Shown piece after piece: positions 10,845-22,359 of a stretch of DNA of 64,000 nt. The stretch comes from Arachis hypogaea. Lineage: Eukaryota > Streptophyta > Magnoliopsida > Fabales > Fabaceae. The stretch is taken from positions 77,876,687 to 77,940,686 of the forward strand of contig NC_092052.1 in the NCBI RefSeq assembly GCF_003086295.3, read 5' to 3'. The first letter of the stretch is position 1, and every line of letters begins with the position of its first letter. The translations under genes were made by a program, and so were the position numbers. The notes beneath the pieces were generated by a model. It worked only from the letters and a program-made list of their open reading frames with translations, had not been told where the DNA came from and did not search any database.

Positions 10845-12538
10845 CACGGTGCGCGCACGCGTGGATTCAAAAACCATAACCCCATCCACGCGAGGCCCAT
10901 AGCGCAGTCCCGTACCCTAAACCCCTCTTCTCTCTAACGTTCCCTCTCCTCCCTCTTTACTCCCAAAACCAACACCGCGACCACCGCACCGGCGACCTCA
11001 CAGCCGCTACCGTCATCCTCTTCCCTCCTCTCTTTCTCTTTTCCTCGCTTCCTTTCTCTCACCGTTTCTCCTCTCACCCATCTCTCTCTCATCTTGTCGA
11101 CCAATCGCCGCCAGCAACTGCCGTGGCAACCATTGTTGTCGACGGTGACCCGCAACCACCAACCCTCTCAACCCTTTCTCTGCTTCACCCAGTCGAACCC
11201 CGTCTCTGCTCCTTGCTTCCCTGTTCTTTGAGCCACACCTTTACTCACTTCTCCTACTCTCCTTCAACAACCACCGCAAGCTCCACTGCGCTGCTACCAT
11301 TCTTGGGTAGCGCTACAGCTCTGCTACCTCCTCCTTTCCATTCTCCCATTCTATTTCTCTCTGCCTCTGCACTCCAGGTTCCTTACCTCCTGCATGTTTT
11401 ACTTGATCCTAGGTTGTTAGGTAGCTAGGTTGTGGTTAGAAGATCCTAGGCTTGATAACTGCTCCGTTTGTGTTTATTTGTTTGAATGTTGCATGCTTTG
11501 CTGAGTGATGTTGGTATGATATGCTGTGTTTGTTTCATGTGACTTGATTCTCCTGCTACCTTGCTTGATTAATGCTACCCGAATCATATGCAATCCATGA
11601 TTAATCTACCTGTTGGTTATGACTGGGATTCATCTGTAATCTGTTTTGCTGCTTTCTGCTATCCAGGAACATTTGAATTACTGCCGGAATGCTGCCCAAA
11701 TTTCTCGAAACTATTTTGGTTTTAAACTCGTTACCTAGAATTGAACTTGGTATTATAGAAATTAAGTTTTGTTTGACTTACGCCAAGTTCAATTTCTAGG
11801 CTAATTTGCTCGGTTTTCCTTGTTCATTGTGCTTCCGTGATACGCATTGAACCTTCATGTGCTTTCACTTTTCAAGTTAAAGCAAATGCATTTTTGACTC
11901 ACAACAAGCTTCCCATTTGCTTTTAACTTGCAATTCCCCTAAATGCAGTTCATTCTTTTGCACTAATTGGTGCATTTCGCTCGTGTAACTCTCTTGACTC
12001 AAACTGGTTTCTAACTTGATTTAGTTACACAAAGCACATATTTCACTTTTGCAAACACCAATTGTTGTACATTTAGTGACCGTGACACTTGTTGATGACT
12101 TGCTTCCCATTTATATGCTTTCATGCATTTTTGATGTTTCATCATCAATTAGTACATCCTTTCCTCATGATTGTGAGTTTGCTTGTTGAACTTCTATTGA
12201 GTAAACCAATAGCCGTCATACCACTAATGTTATAACCAACTTTCTAACCTTTAACGTGATTAACTTGATAACTTTCTTTTTGATCTTAAACTAACCCATT
12301 GATCATTCTTTTGGGTATGATGCTTATTGAACCTAATACACAAGCATTGTGGACTTATTTTTTGAAATCTTGGTTTATGGCTTTGTTTCCTGTGATTACT
12401 TGCATTCCAAGTTTTCATCATTTTTGACTCACTTCATGATTGCTTGTCACTCGTCTTGTATTCTGAATATGTCATTCCTTGCTTTCTATTCCTCTACTTG
12501 GCTTAATTGTTTATATCCTGTCATATCTGCTTTTTAGG
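10845..12538 (+). other. Leader and probable intron before the env-position ORF (copy A)
   Basis: Starts in ACGCGT-rich DNA, then a CT-rich tract (10915-11400; short ORFs there are low complexity), then T-rich DNA with no ORF. It ends with a pyrimidine run and TTTTTAG immediately before GATGG, a good splice acceptor directly upstream of the ORF start. A donor could be one of the GGTAG or GGTTG sites near 11410-11440. Splicing is inference. Confidence 0.5.
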
Positions 12539-13735
12539 ATGGCTGATTGAGGTACAGCCAAGGCTACTACCTCAAGAAAGAGGAAAAAATCTCAGGCCCC
12601 TTCTACCTCTCCTTTTGTGGACTATACAAAAAACCCGATTAATGATAAGGAGAAAGCCGATCAATTGCTGCCTGTCCCAAACACAGATAGGTTCCCTAAC
12701 CTATACTGTGAACTTCATTTCCCAAGCTACAATAAAAAGAACCTGAATATAAAAAAGAAGCTGACCATTCCATCTGACCTGAGGCTAACCATTAATAACC
12801 ATATTGAGAGAATGGGCCAGGATTTCATTGATAGAGAGCTGGGTAGGGTGAACAGATCTTGGGTTCAAGAGTTTTATTGTAACTTCTTCAGATACACCCT
12901 TGAGTTGGTTCTCATCAGAGGCAGCCAAGTGCCAATCACGAAAGCCGCCATTGAGGATGCACTCCACTGTAAGCCTAAACCAGTGAGAAGGATGCTTTTG
13001 AGCTGGTTGAGGTGGAGTTGCACTGTATGACATTCGATTATGATGCTTTGAGGGATGTAGTCGCCACCCCGGATGCCCCTTGGGTGATGGACTCTGACAA
13101 AAAGAAGCCCAAGGGGATGCTATTTACTTATCTGACTAGGGAGGCCAGGACGCGACAGCAGATCTTTGCCCATTACGTCATGCCGACCACTCATTTCTCT
13201 GAGATTTTAGTTTCCATGCTTGTCCTGATCAGCTGTGTCCTGGAGGGGAAGGAGGTATATTTCCCCCAGCTGATTAGGAGGTTCATGTGGCGTGCTCACA
13301 TCCGTTGCTCATTCCCATTTCCGACATTGGTCACACAGATGATCCAGAGAGTCAGCGTTTCGTGGCTAGCAGATGACGTGTCTCCACCCCACCCTCCCTG
13401 AGAAGGAGAGGTGACGATTCCATGGGGGACATGGGTGCACGAGAAGCCCGCATCCAGGCGCCGGTCTCGAGCCAGAGCAGCACTGGAGGTAGTTACACCC
13501 TCTTCAGCAGCAGCAACAATACCTTTACCACCAATACCAGCACCCCAGCCGACCTACCTTCTGGTTCAGCACCTGTTCCGGTTCATAGAGCGCACTGAGC
13601 ACCATATCATGTGATGCCTTGATAGAGTGGATCAGGCATTCATGGCACAGGGTGTTGAGTTACCCCCTCTTCCGGACTCTTCCGCATCCGATGAGTAGGA
13701 GCCGGCCCAGCCGGAGGCACCTCCATTGACGCAGG
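12539..13735 (+). pseudogene. Env-position ORF, plant-transposon-protein type, broken (copy A)
   Basis: The same ORF as 52050-53249 but with worse damage. Codon 4 is TGA (12548-12550) where the other copy has CGA, a CpG C-to-T change. One base is lost near 12983, shifting the frame, and another lesion lies near 13395. Readable parts are RFPNLYCELHFPSYNKKN, NRSWVQEFYCNFFRYTLE and HCMTFDYDALRDVVATPDAP. The ORF is cut off by the LTR that begins at 13736. Homologous to the env-position ORF of the minus-strand element (16517-17688). No signal peptide or membrane segment is seen. Confidence 0.75.
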
Positions 13736-15341
13736 TGGTGCACGAAATTGTGATTACACTTTTTACAACTCCGCACAACTAACCAGCAAGTGCACTGGGT
13801 CGTCCAAGTAATACCTTACGTGAGTAAGGGTCGATCCCACGGAGATTGTTGGCTTGAAGCAAGCTATGGTTATTTTGTAAATCTTAGTCAGGAGATTAAT
13901 GATAAGAGTGATTGTATTTATGAAAAATAAATAACATGAAATAAATAGTACTTGTGATTCAGTAATGAGAAATAGGCTGAGGTTTCGGAGATGCTCTGTC
14001 GTCTGAATCTCTGCTTTCCTACTGTCTTCTTCTCCAAACATGCATGGCTTCCTTCAATGGCAAGCTTTATGATCCTCTCGGATGAAAAATACTAGGTACG
14101 ATCTTTGAACGGCTAATCAACTGTCGGATTTCTCGTCTCGGATGAAAAATACCATGTACAGCTACCACACGGCTAATCATCTGTCGGTTTCCGCTGGTGT
14201 CAGAATAGGACCCTTGTCCTTTTGCACACTGTCACTGTGCCCAACATTCGCAGGTTTGAAGCCCGTCACAGTTATCCCTTTTCAGATCCTACTCAGAATA
14301 CCACAGACAAGGTTTAGACTTTTCGGATCCCAGGAATGCTGCCAATTGGTTCTAGCCTATACCATGAAGATACTAGTCTCACGGGCTCGGTCCGTGTATT
14401 AGATACCCAAGAGATACGCACTCAAGCTGTCGTCTAATGACTACGTTGAGCTCAGATAGAATGGGAGTGGTTGTCAGGCATGCGTTCATAGATTTGAGGA
14501 TAATGATGAGTGTCACGGATCATCATATTCTCTATATTGAAGTACGAGTGAGTATCTTAGAATAGAAAGCGTGATTGAATAGAAAACAGTAGTAATTATA
14601 TTAATCCTTTGAAACACAGCAGAGCTCCTCACCCCCACCTATGGGGTTTAGAGGCTCATACTGTAGAAGATACAATATGAAGTGTAAAATGTCATAAGGT
14701 GCTTAATGAATCTCTAAAAGTAGTTTTTATACTAAACTAGTAACTTAGGTTTACAGAAAAATGAGTAACTAAGTGCAGATAGTGCAAAAATTCACTTCCA
14801 GGACCCACTTGGTGTGTGTTTGGTCTGAGATTTCAAGCTTTCACGTGCATATGCCTAAAGTTGGCGTTAAACGCCACCTTGAGTGCCAAAATGGTGATTA
14901 ACGCCAAGAAAGGTGCCAGTTCTGGCATTTTACGCCAGAAAATTTTTGGCTGGATTTTAACGCCAGTGTGGGCCATCAAATCTCGGGCAAAGCATAAACT
15001 ATTATATATTGCTGGAAAGCCCAAGATGTGTACTTTCCAATGCAATTGAGAGTGTGCCAATTGGGCTTCTGTAGCTCTAGAAAATACACTTCGAGTGCAG
15101 GAGGGTCAGAATCCAATAGCATCTGCAGTCCTTTTTTAGCCTCTGAATGAGATTTTTGCTCAGATCCCTCAATTTCCGCCAGAAAATACTTGAAATTACA
15201 GAAAAACACACAAACTCATAGTAAAGTCCAGAAATGTGATTTTTGAATAAAAACTAATAAAAATATAATAAAATGTAACTAAAACATACTAAAAACTATG
15301 TAAAAACAATGCCAAAAAGGGTATAAATTATCTGCTCATCA
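13736..15341 (-). repeat. 3' LTR of the minus-strand Athila-like element (copy A)
   Basis: 1606 bp. On the minus strand it starts TGATGAGCAGATAATTTATA and ends GTGCACCA. A TATAAAAA candidate TATA box lies at 14731-14724 (minus). Several GGCGTTAAACGCC-type motifs fall at 14860-14970. It inserted into, or joins, the env-position ORF at 13735. The flanking GCAGG has no visible partner because the other end is outside the window. Confidence 0.85.
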
Positions 15342-16516
15342 CAACACCAAACTTAAATTGTTGCTTGTCCCCAAGCAACTAAAAACAAAATAGATTAAAA
15401 AGAAGAGAAAATACAATAAATTTCAAATATCAATGTAGCTCAGTTCCAATTAAATAAGTGGGACTAGTAGCTTTTTGTTTCTGAACAGTTTTGGCATCTC
15501 ACTTTATCCTTTGAAGTTCAGAATGATTGGCATCCATAGGAACTCAGAATTCAGATAGTGTTATTGATTCTCCTAGTTCAGTTTGTTGATTCTTGAACAC
15601 AGCTACTTTATGAGTCTGGCCGTGACCCTAAGCATTTTGTTTTCCAGTATTACCACCGGATACATAAATGCCACAGACACATAACTGGGTGAACCTTTTC
15701 AGATTGTGACTTAGCTTTGCTAGAGTCCCTAGTTAGAGGTGCCCAGAGCTCTTAAGCACACTCTTTTTGCTTTGGACCACGACTTTAACCGCTCAGTCTC
15801 AAGCTTTTCACTTGACACCTTCACGCTACAAGCACATGGTTAGGGACAGCTTGGTTTAGCCGCTTAGGCTAGGATTTATTTCTTTGAGCCTCCTATCCAT
15901 TAATGCTCAAAGCCTTGGGTCCTTTTTACCCTTGCCTTTTAGTTTAAAGGGTTATTGGCTTTTTTTGCTTGCTTTTGTTTCTTTTTGTTTCTTTTTCTTT
16001 ATTTTTTTCGCTTCTTTTTTTTCGCAAGCTTTGTGTTCTTCACTACTTTTTCTTGCTTCAAGAATCAATTTTATGATTTTTCAGATTATCAATAACATTT
16101 CTCTTTTTTCATTATTCTTCCAAGAGCCAACAATTTTAACATTCATAAACCTCACTCTAAAAAAATGCACTGTTCAAGCATTCATTTAGAAAATAAAAAG
16201 TATTGCCACCACATCAAAATAATTAGATTATTTCCAATATAAAATTCGTAATCCATGTATTTTTTTTCTTTTTCAGAAAACATTTCTTTTATTTAAGAAA
16301 GGTGAAGGATTCATGGGACATTCATAGCTTTTAAGACATAGACACTAAACTTTTAATAATCATGTAATAAAAATAAGACATAAAATAAACATAAAAGCAG
16401 ACAATTAATAATAAAAGAAAGGAAATTAAAGACATAAAAATAAATGACTCTAATACTAATGCTCATGTAACTCTTATAATAGGTTTCTAATAATAAAATT
16501 ATCACAGAGTTGGGAC
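15342..16516 (-). other. Noncoding tract between env-position ORF and 3' LTR (copy A)
   Basis: No credible ORF; open frames at 15884-16189 (plus) are low-complexity T-rich. Next to the LTR is a 7-bp hairpin TTGCTTG/CAAGCAA (15361-15378) and the motif TTTAAGTTTGGTGTTG (sense). A conserved block with TATGTGTCTGTGGCAT (sense, about 15665-15685) resembles the block in the plus-strand family at 2970 and 3160. Confidence 0.7.
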
Positions 16517-17688
16517 TCAACAACCTTGATTTTGAGGGGTAGGTGCTCCTTCAATCTGTCGGACGTTCAACTCTTCAAGGGACAGCTTTTGACGCTTTAG
16601 CTCCTGTATCTCGCGCCCTTGTTCTCTTGTTCTATGAGCATTTTGCAGAGCATGCTGTTTTGATTCTGCTGTTCTTCTTTGAGTTGATTCACAGCTTCTT
16701 GCAGCTTGGTGACAGATGCTTCTAAGCGGGCCCAGTAGTCAAATTGAGGAATTTCTGGGAGGAGCTCATGTGCCCCCCTCTTGATGAGGTTATCTTGAAT
16801 TTGAGGTCCATCCATCACTTTTTTGATGATTGGGCATTCAACTGTGATATATTCATCCACACCCATCTGTACCCCGCATCTTTGCATAACAGACTAATCA
16901 AGCTTGGGTAGGCCAATTTGGCCTCAGTGGATTCCTTGTTTGTAAACATGTAAATTTCAGCAGGGATCAGCTGATAATCTCTACCTCCTTCCCCAGCATA
17001 ATACAGTGAATCATCACTACCCTCTTGACAGTGACTTCAGATCAGTTGCTGGTTGGGAGTATAGAATGCCTAATGAAATCCAGCCAACCTTAGCAACTGG
17101 TTTGAGATCACCTCTCTTTAGTTGGTTTGGGACACCTTTTGAATTAGTAATCCACTTGGTTCCAGGGAGGCATATGTCCTCTAGAACTTGATCTAGCCTT
17201 TTATCCTTGGCCATTCTCCTATTAAAGAACTCTGGATCATCTTGTAGTTGAGGAAGTTTAAGAACTTCTTCACTTTGTCAAAGTAGAAGTAAATAATCTT
17301 CCCTTTGACCATAGTCCGGAAGGAGTAGAAAGCAGTTCCCTCTAATCTTTGCTTTTCTGTCATCCACAAATTTGCATAAAATTCTGGACCATGTTTCTTC
17401 CAACATGTATCTCAGGATTTGCCAGGACTTCCTAGCCCCTGTTTTGAATCTGCTCTTGGATCTCCGGATATTCATCTTCTTTCAGATTGAACCTAACTTC
17501 CGGGATCACTGATCTTCTGCACAGAATTTTGAAATAATGGTCTGTATGTTCTTTGTGCAGAAGTTCTCATGCATCCAACGTGGTTTTGGATTGCTCTCTT
17601 TCTTGTCTTTTGAAGCGGTTTGTCTTCCTTTGGGTGCCATGAGATTGGTTTGTTTTAACTCAGGGATCACAGAAATCACACCAAACAT
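16517..17688 (-). pseudogene. Env-position ORF of the minus-strand element, broken (copy A)
   Basis: Starts MFGVISVIPELK at 17688, right after a TTTGGTGTG motif, and would end at the TGA at 16519-16517. Readable parts are PRWMHENFCTK, VKGKIIYFYFDKVREVLKLP, KDKRLDQVLEDICLPGTKW, DEYITVECPIIKKVMDG and a coiled-coil-like end (LEASVTKLQEAVNQLKEE). A TAG replaces a Trp near 17430 (NRG-W-EVLANP region). Several single-base losses shift the frame more often than in copy B. Confidence 0.75.
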
Positions 17689-18189
17689 AGAGATTTGCTT
17701 GTCCTCAAGAAAATAAAAAGAAAGAAGATGAATAGATGGAGAGAAGGATTCGAATGATGGAGGAGAGGGATGGCCGAATTTATAAATAAAGGGCAGGGAG
17801 GGAAGGGGTTCGAAATTTTTAGAAAAAGATATGATTTGAAAGATATGATTGATAAAAGATAAACATAATATGAAAAAGAGAAGATTGTTTTCAAAATTTA
17901 AGAGATATGAAAAAGATATGAGGAAGTTAGATCTGAATTTTTGTTTATGCATCTAAGAATTAAAAGATAATAGGAATGTGTTTAAAAAGATTTGAAAAGA
18001 AATTGGAAATATGAATGAGTTTTTGAAAAGGATTTGAAAAGAATTGAAAAAGAATTAAAAAGAATTTATAAGATTATAAATTTTTGTCAATGGAAATTAA
18101 AAAATGAATGTTTATAATGTTTGGATGCAGAAAATTTTGATTTAAAACATGAAAATTCGAAAAAAATTGAATTGGAAACGAAATTACCT

Positions 18190-18480
18190 CTCCCCTAGCT
18201 GTTCTGGCATTAAACGCCCAGAATGATAGCCATTATGGCGTTTAACGCCCATCTGGTGGCCATTTTGGGCGTTTAACGCCCAGCCAGGTACCTTGGCTGG
18301 CGTTAAACGCCAGAAATTCTTTTTTACTGGGCGTTTTTGTGATCGCCCAGAATGCTGCCATTTCTGGCGTAAAACGCCCAGAATGCTGCCCATTCTGGCG
18401 TTTAATGCCCAGAATGATACCTTTACTGGCGTTTAACGCCCAAATTGCCTCTTTACTGGCATTTTGATGCCAGTGAGCTT
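18190..18480. repeat. GGCGTTTAACGCC palindrome array (copy A)
   Basis: About nine partly or fully palindromic units (TGGCGTTTAACGCCC, GGGCGTTTAACGCCC, TGGCGTTAAACGCCA) separated by 15-25 bases, between the env-position ORF and integrase. Degenerate copies show AATGCC or AACACC, as expected from CpG loss. Flanking 17689-18189 is AT-rich noncoding DNA. Confidence 0.9.
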
Positions 18481-18619
18481 TTTTTCTCTGTGATTCTTCT
18501 GCTTTATGTTCTGAACCTTCATTTCCCTGACTTGTTCACTGAAAAGCTTTACTAAACATGAACAACAAAATTAAATGGACTTATGTAATTGTTATAAACA
18601 TCTAAATTTTTGCTAATGG

Positions 18620-18635
18620 CTGGGTTGCCTCCCAG
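18620..18635 (-). other. Conserved post-integrase hairpin, CTGGG type (copy A)
   Basis: On the sense (minus) strand: stem CTGGG/CCCAG, loop AGGCAA, 45 bases after the integrase stop. Same loop as the plus-strand family at 1946, different paired arms. Confidence 0.8.
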
Positions 18636-18679
18636 TAACTGCTTCTTTACTGTCTTTAGCTGGACTTTTACTGAGTTTT

Positions 18680-19960
18680 TTAATTTAGTCTCAGTTTTGA
18701 GCATTCTTGCTCAACATCACCTTGAAGATAATGTTTGATTCTCTGTCCATTAAAATGAACTTTTTGTCAGAATCAATATCTTGAAGCTCTACATAGCCAT
18801 ATGGTGACACACTTGTAATCACATACGATCCCCTCCACCGGGATTTTAATTTTCCAGGGAACAATCTGAGCCTAGAGTTAAATAGCACGACTTTCTGTCC
18901 TTTCTCATAGACTCTAGATGACAACCTTTTGTCATGCCATCTTTTTGCTTTCTCTTTATAAATTTTAGCATTTTCGAAACATTGAGTCTAAACTCCTCTA
19001 GCTCATTCAACTGGAGTAATCTTTTCTCTCCAGCTACCTTAGCATCAAGATTTAGGAACCTTGTTGCTCAGTAGGCTTTGTGTTCCAGTTCCACTGGCAG
19101 ATGACAGGCTTTTCCATGCACAAGCTAGTATAGAGAGGTCCCTATAGGAGTCTTGAATGCGGTTCTGTATGCCCACAGGGCATCATCTAGACTTCTTGCC
19201 CAATCCCTTCTACAGGTACTTACAGTCTGTTCCAGAATTTGTTTTAGTTCTCTATTTGAGACTTCAGCTTGCCCATTTGTCTGTGGATGATATGGAGTGG
19301 CCACTTTATGGTTAATTCCATATCGGACCAGAGCAGAGTCAAGCTGTTTATTACAGAAATGAGTGCCTCCATCAAGGGACACCAAACCTCTGAAGATATG
19401 CTTCTGGAGGAACTTCATCACTGTCTTAGTATCATTAGTGGGTGTTGCAATTGCCTCTACCCATTTAGATACATAGTCTACTGCCACCAAATATAAGTGT
19501 TTGAGTATGATGGTGGAAAAGGCCCATGAAGTCAATACCCCATACATCAAACAGCTCAATCTCTAGGATCTCTTGCTGAGGCATGACATAACTGTGAGGC
19601 AGATTACCAACTCTCTGGTAATTGTCACAGTTATGTACAAACTCTCGGGAGTCTCTATAGAGAGTAAGCCAGTAGAAACCACATTGGAGAACCTTTGTGG
19701 CTGTTCGCTCACCTCCAAAGTGTCCTCCATATTGTGATCCATGGCAATGCCATAGGATCTTCTGTGCCTCTTCTCTAGGCACACATCTGCAGATTACTCC
19801 ATCTGCACACCTCTTAAAGAGATATGGTTTATCCCACAAGTAGTACTTTGCGTCAGAAGTCAATTTTTTCATTTGTTGCTTACTGTACTCTTTGGGTATG
19901 AATCTCACAGCTTTATAGTTTGCAATGTCTGCAAACCATGGTAATTCCTGAATGGAAAGA
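18680..19960 (-). pseudogene. pol: Integrase of the minus-strand element, broken (copy A)
   Basis: Zinc domain HGSQYGGHFG with CDNYQR; the second Cys of the CxxC pair is Tyr, so zinc binding is doubtful. The core motif GIDFMG is present, then [21 protein letters not shown] and [12 protein letters not shown]. The C-terminal part has KSRWRGSYVITSV, where relatives have GPF/GPY. The frame breaks near 19500, near 19390 and in the C-terminal region. It would end at the TAA at 18682-18680. Confidence 0.85.
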
Positions 19961-21500
19961 AGTTGCTCATCCGGAAAGGTTTCAGAGATCTCAGTAAGAG
20001 GGAGGATGCCCCTGCTACTGGTTCTATCCGGGATAGGTGATCTGCTACCTGGTTCTCTGTCCCTTTTCTGTCTCTTATTTTAATATCAAACTCTTGCAAG
20101 AAGCAACACCCATCTGATGAGTTTGGGTTTTGAATCCTGCTTTGTGAGGAGCTATTTTAGAGCAGCATGGTCAGTGTACACAATCACTTTTGATCCCACT
20201 AAATAAGATCTGAACTTGTCAATGGCATAAACCACTACATGTAACTCCTTTTCTGTGGTTGTGTAATTCTTCTGCGCGTTATTTAAAACATGGCTAGCAT
20301 AATAAATGACATGCAGAAGCTTGTTACACCTCTGTCCTAATACTGCACCAATGGCATGGTCACTGGCATCACACATAGTTCAAATGGTAATGTCCAGTCC
20401 GGTGCAGAAATGACTGGTGCTGTGACCAGCTTAGCTTTAGAGTCTCAAACGCCTGTAGACACTCTGTGTCAAAGATAAATGGTGTGTCAGCAGCTAGTAG
20501 ATTGCTCAGAGGATTTGCAATTTTTGAAAAATCCTTTATAAACCTCCTATAGAATCCTGCATGCCCCAGAAAGCTTCTGATTGCCTTAACATTGGTAGGT
20601 GGTAATTTTTCAATTACCTCTACCTTAGCTTGATCCACCTCTATTCCCTTGTTTGAAATTTTGTGCCCAAGGACAATTCCTTCAGTCACCATAAAGTGAT
20701 ATTTTTCCCAGTTTAAAACCAGGTTAGTCTCTTGGCACCTTTTTAGAACAAGTGCTAGATGGTCAAGACAGGAGCTGAATGAGTCTCCAAATACTGAGAA
20801 GTCATCCATGAAGACTTCTAGAATTTCTCTACCATATTAGAGAAGATAGAGAGCATACACCTTTGTAAAGTTGCAGGTGCATTACATAGACCGAATAGCA
20901 TCCTTCTGTAGGCAAATACTCTAGAGGGACATGTGAATGCTGTTTTCTCTTGGTCCTGAGGATCTACTACAATTTGGTTGTAACCTGAATAGCCATCCAA
21001 AAAGCAGTAGTATTCATGACCTGCTAGTCTCTCTAGCATCTGGTGTATGAATGGTAAAGGAAAATGATCCTTTCTGGTGGCTGTATTGAGTCTTTGTAGT
21101 CAATACACATACGCCATCATGTAATTGTTCTTGTAGGAACCAGTTCATTCTTTTCATTATGAACCACTGTCATGCCTCCCTTCTTAGGGACAACTTGGAC
21201 AAGGCTCACCCAGGGCTATCAGAAATAGGATAAACAATCCTGGCCTCTAGTAACTTAGTGGCTCTTTCTGCACTACCTCCTTCATGGCTGGATTCAGCTG
21301 CCTCTGTGGTTAACCACTGGCTTAGCATCATCCTCCAATAGGATCTTGTGCATGTATCTAGCTGGCTAATGCCCTTAAGATCACTTATGACCATCCAAGA
21401 GCTGTCTTGTGTGTCATTAGCACCTGAATTAGTACTTTCTCTTCCTGTGGCTCTAAAGTAGATCTTATGATACTGGAAAGTGTTATCTTCTCCCATAAAT
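19961..21500 (-). pseudogene. pol: RT and RNase H of the minus-strand element, broken (copy A)
   Basis: RT motifs: [22 protein letters not shown], and the catalytic FMDDFSVFG (about 20800), where most RTs have YxDD. RNase H has CDASDHAIGAVLGQR and TTEKELHVVVYAIDKF, then a stop in place of Tyr after HAALK (20151). Frameshifts at about 20370, 20430 and 20815, and many 1-base losses from 21080 upward that copy B lacks. Confidence 0.85.
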
Positions 21501-22359
21501 GCATATTTAGGATGGTGGTAGTGGTTTGAGCTCGGGTTTAGGATGCTTCTCCTCTTCCTGAGGAGTTTCAGAGGTTCTTCTGTTTCTCTGGTTCCTCCAG
21601 ATCAGGCAGAACATCTTTAAAAATTCCTCTAGCTCTGATTCAAGACTCTCAGTCATATTGACCTCTTCTACCAGGGAGTCAATAATGTCAGCGCTCATGC
21701 AGTCTTTGATGTGTCTGGATGCTGTATAGCTTTGACAGCATTCAACCTAAACTCATCCTCATTGACTCTCAAGGTTATCTTCCCTTTTGGACGTCAATGA
21801 GGGTTTGTCCAGTGCTAGGAATGGTATTCTAGAATGAGAGTTGCACTCTTGTACTCCTCCATTTCAGCATACAAATCAGTGGAAAGGCAAATGCCCAACC
21901 TTGACAATATGTCCTCAATTACGCCTGATGGAATCTTAATGGAGCCATCAGCAGTAAAGCATATCCGGGTTGTTTAACTTCATCATTCAAACCAAGCTTT
22001 TTGATAGTGGATGCAGGTATTAGGTTGATACTTGCCCCAAATCACATAGAGCTGTCTTGGTACAAGCACCCTCTAATGTGCATAGAATCATAAAGCTTCT
22101 GGATCTTTAAGCTTTTCTAGTAAGCTTTTCAGAATGACTGCACTGCATTCTTCAGTGAGGAAAACTTTTTCAGTTTCTATCCAATCCTTCTTATGACTTA
22201 AGATCTCTTTCATGAACTTAGCATAAGAGGTATTTCTCAAGTTCCTCTGCAAACGGAATCTTTATTTCAAAGTCCTGAGATAGTCAAAGCGGAAAATTGT
22301 TTATCCTTTCCGCTTGCGGGTTCTGAGGATAAGGCATCTTGCTTTGTACTCCATTAAAC
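21501..22359 (-). pseudogene. Protease and acidic linker of the minus-strand element, heavily frameshifted (copy A)
   Basis: Corresponds to 60841 to about 61917 in copy B. The start of the linker (MSADIIDSLVEEVNMTESLE) reads in one frame for about 30 codons, then breaks. The protease active-site region (DLGAS in copy B) is frameshifted here by a lost base. The last about 8 bases before the gap no longer match copy B. The density of single-base losses is the highest in the window. Confidence 0.7.

Larger units (their letters stand above)
5909..13735 (+). mobile_element. Remnant of an Athila-like element, plus strand, interrupted by a solo LTR (copy A)
   Basis: Two pieces (5909-6970 and 10840-13735) join when the solo LTR at 6971-10839 is removed. 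In order: tail of an ORF also found on the minus strand at 34.7 kb, the conserved hairpin (6298-6315), an ACGCGT-rich tract, a CT-rich leader, an intron-like stretch and an env-position ORF. No LTR of its own is visible. It is cut on the left by the LTR ending at 5908 and on the right by the LTR starting at 13736. Confidence 0.7.
1..22351. repeat. Copy A of a 22-kb duplicated block (partner 39558-61917)
   Basis: Base 1 aligns with 39558 and 22351 with 61917. The match runs through three nested element insertions and shares old lesions, such as a GACT duplication in integrase (1351-1358 and 40908-40915), so the copies descend from one already dead array. Differences are scattered substitutions, many single-base indels, and a 77-bp segment present only here (about 10598-10674). 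The left limit lies outside the window and the right limit is the N gap. It may be an assembly duplication, a second haplotype or a true segmental duplication. Confidence 0.95.
13736..22359 (-). mobile_element. Athila-like element, minus strand, truncated by the gap (copy A)
   Basis: Reading right to left: protease region, RT, RNase H, integrase, hairpin, palindrome array, env-position ORF, noncoding tract, 3' LTR. Gag and the 5' LTR would lie beyond the gap. It has the same LTR family as the non-autonomous element at 23810-33460 but belongs to a different subfamily. Confidence 0.88.

Noticed and set aside
10845..11430. Host gene start in the CT-rich tract (open frame 11123-11428)
   Set aside because: Ser/Pro/Leu low complexity from CT-rich DNA, flanked by retroelement sequence, with the same tract upstream of the env-position ORF in both copies.
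15884..16189. Hydrophobic Phe/Leu-rich peptide as an envelope membrane anchor
   Set aside because: Antisense to the element and produced by poly-T tracts; no counterpart frame in the sense direction.
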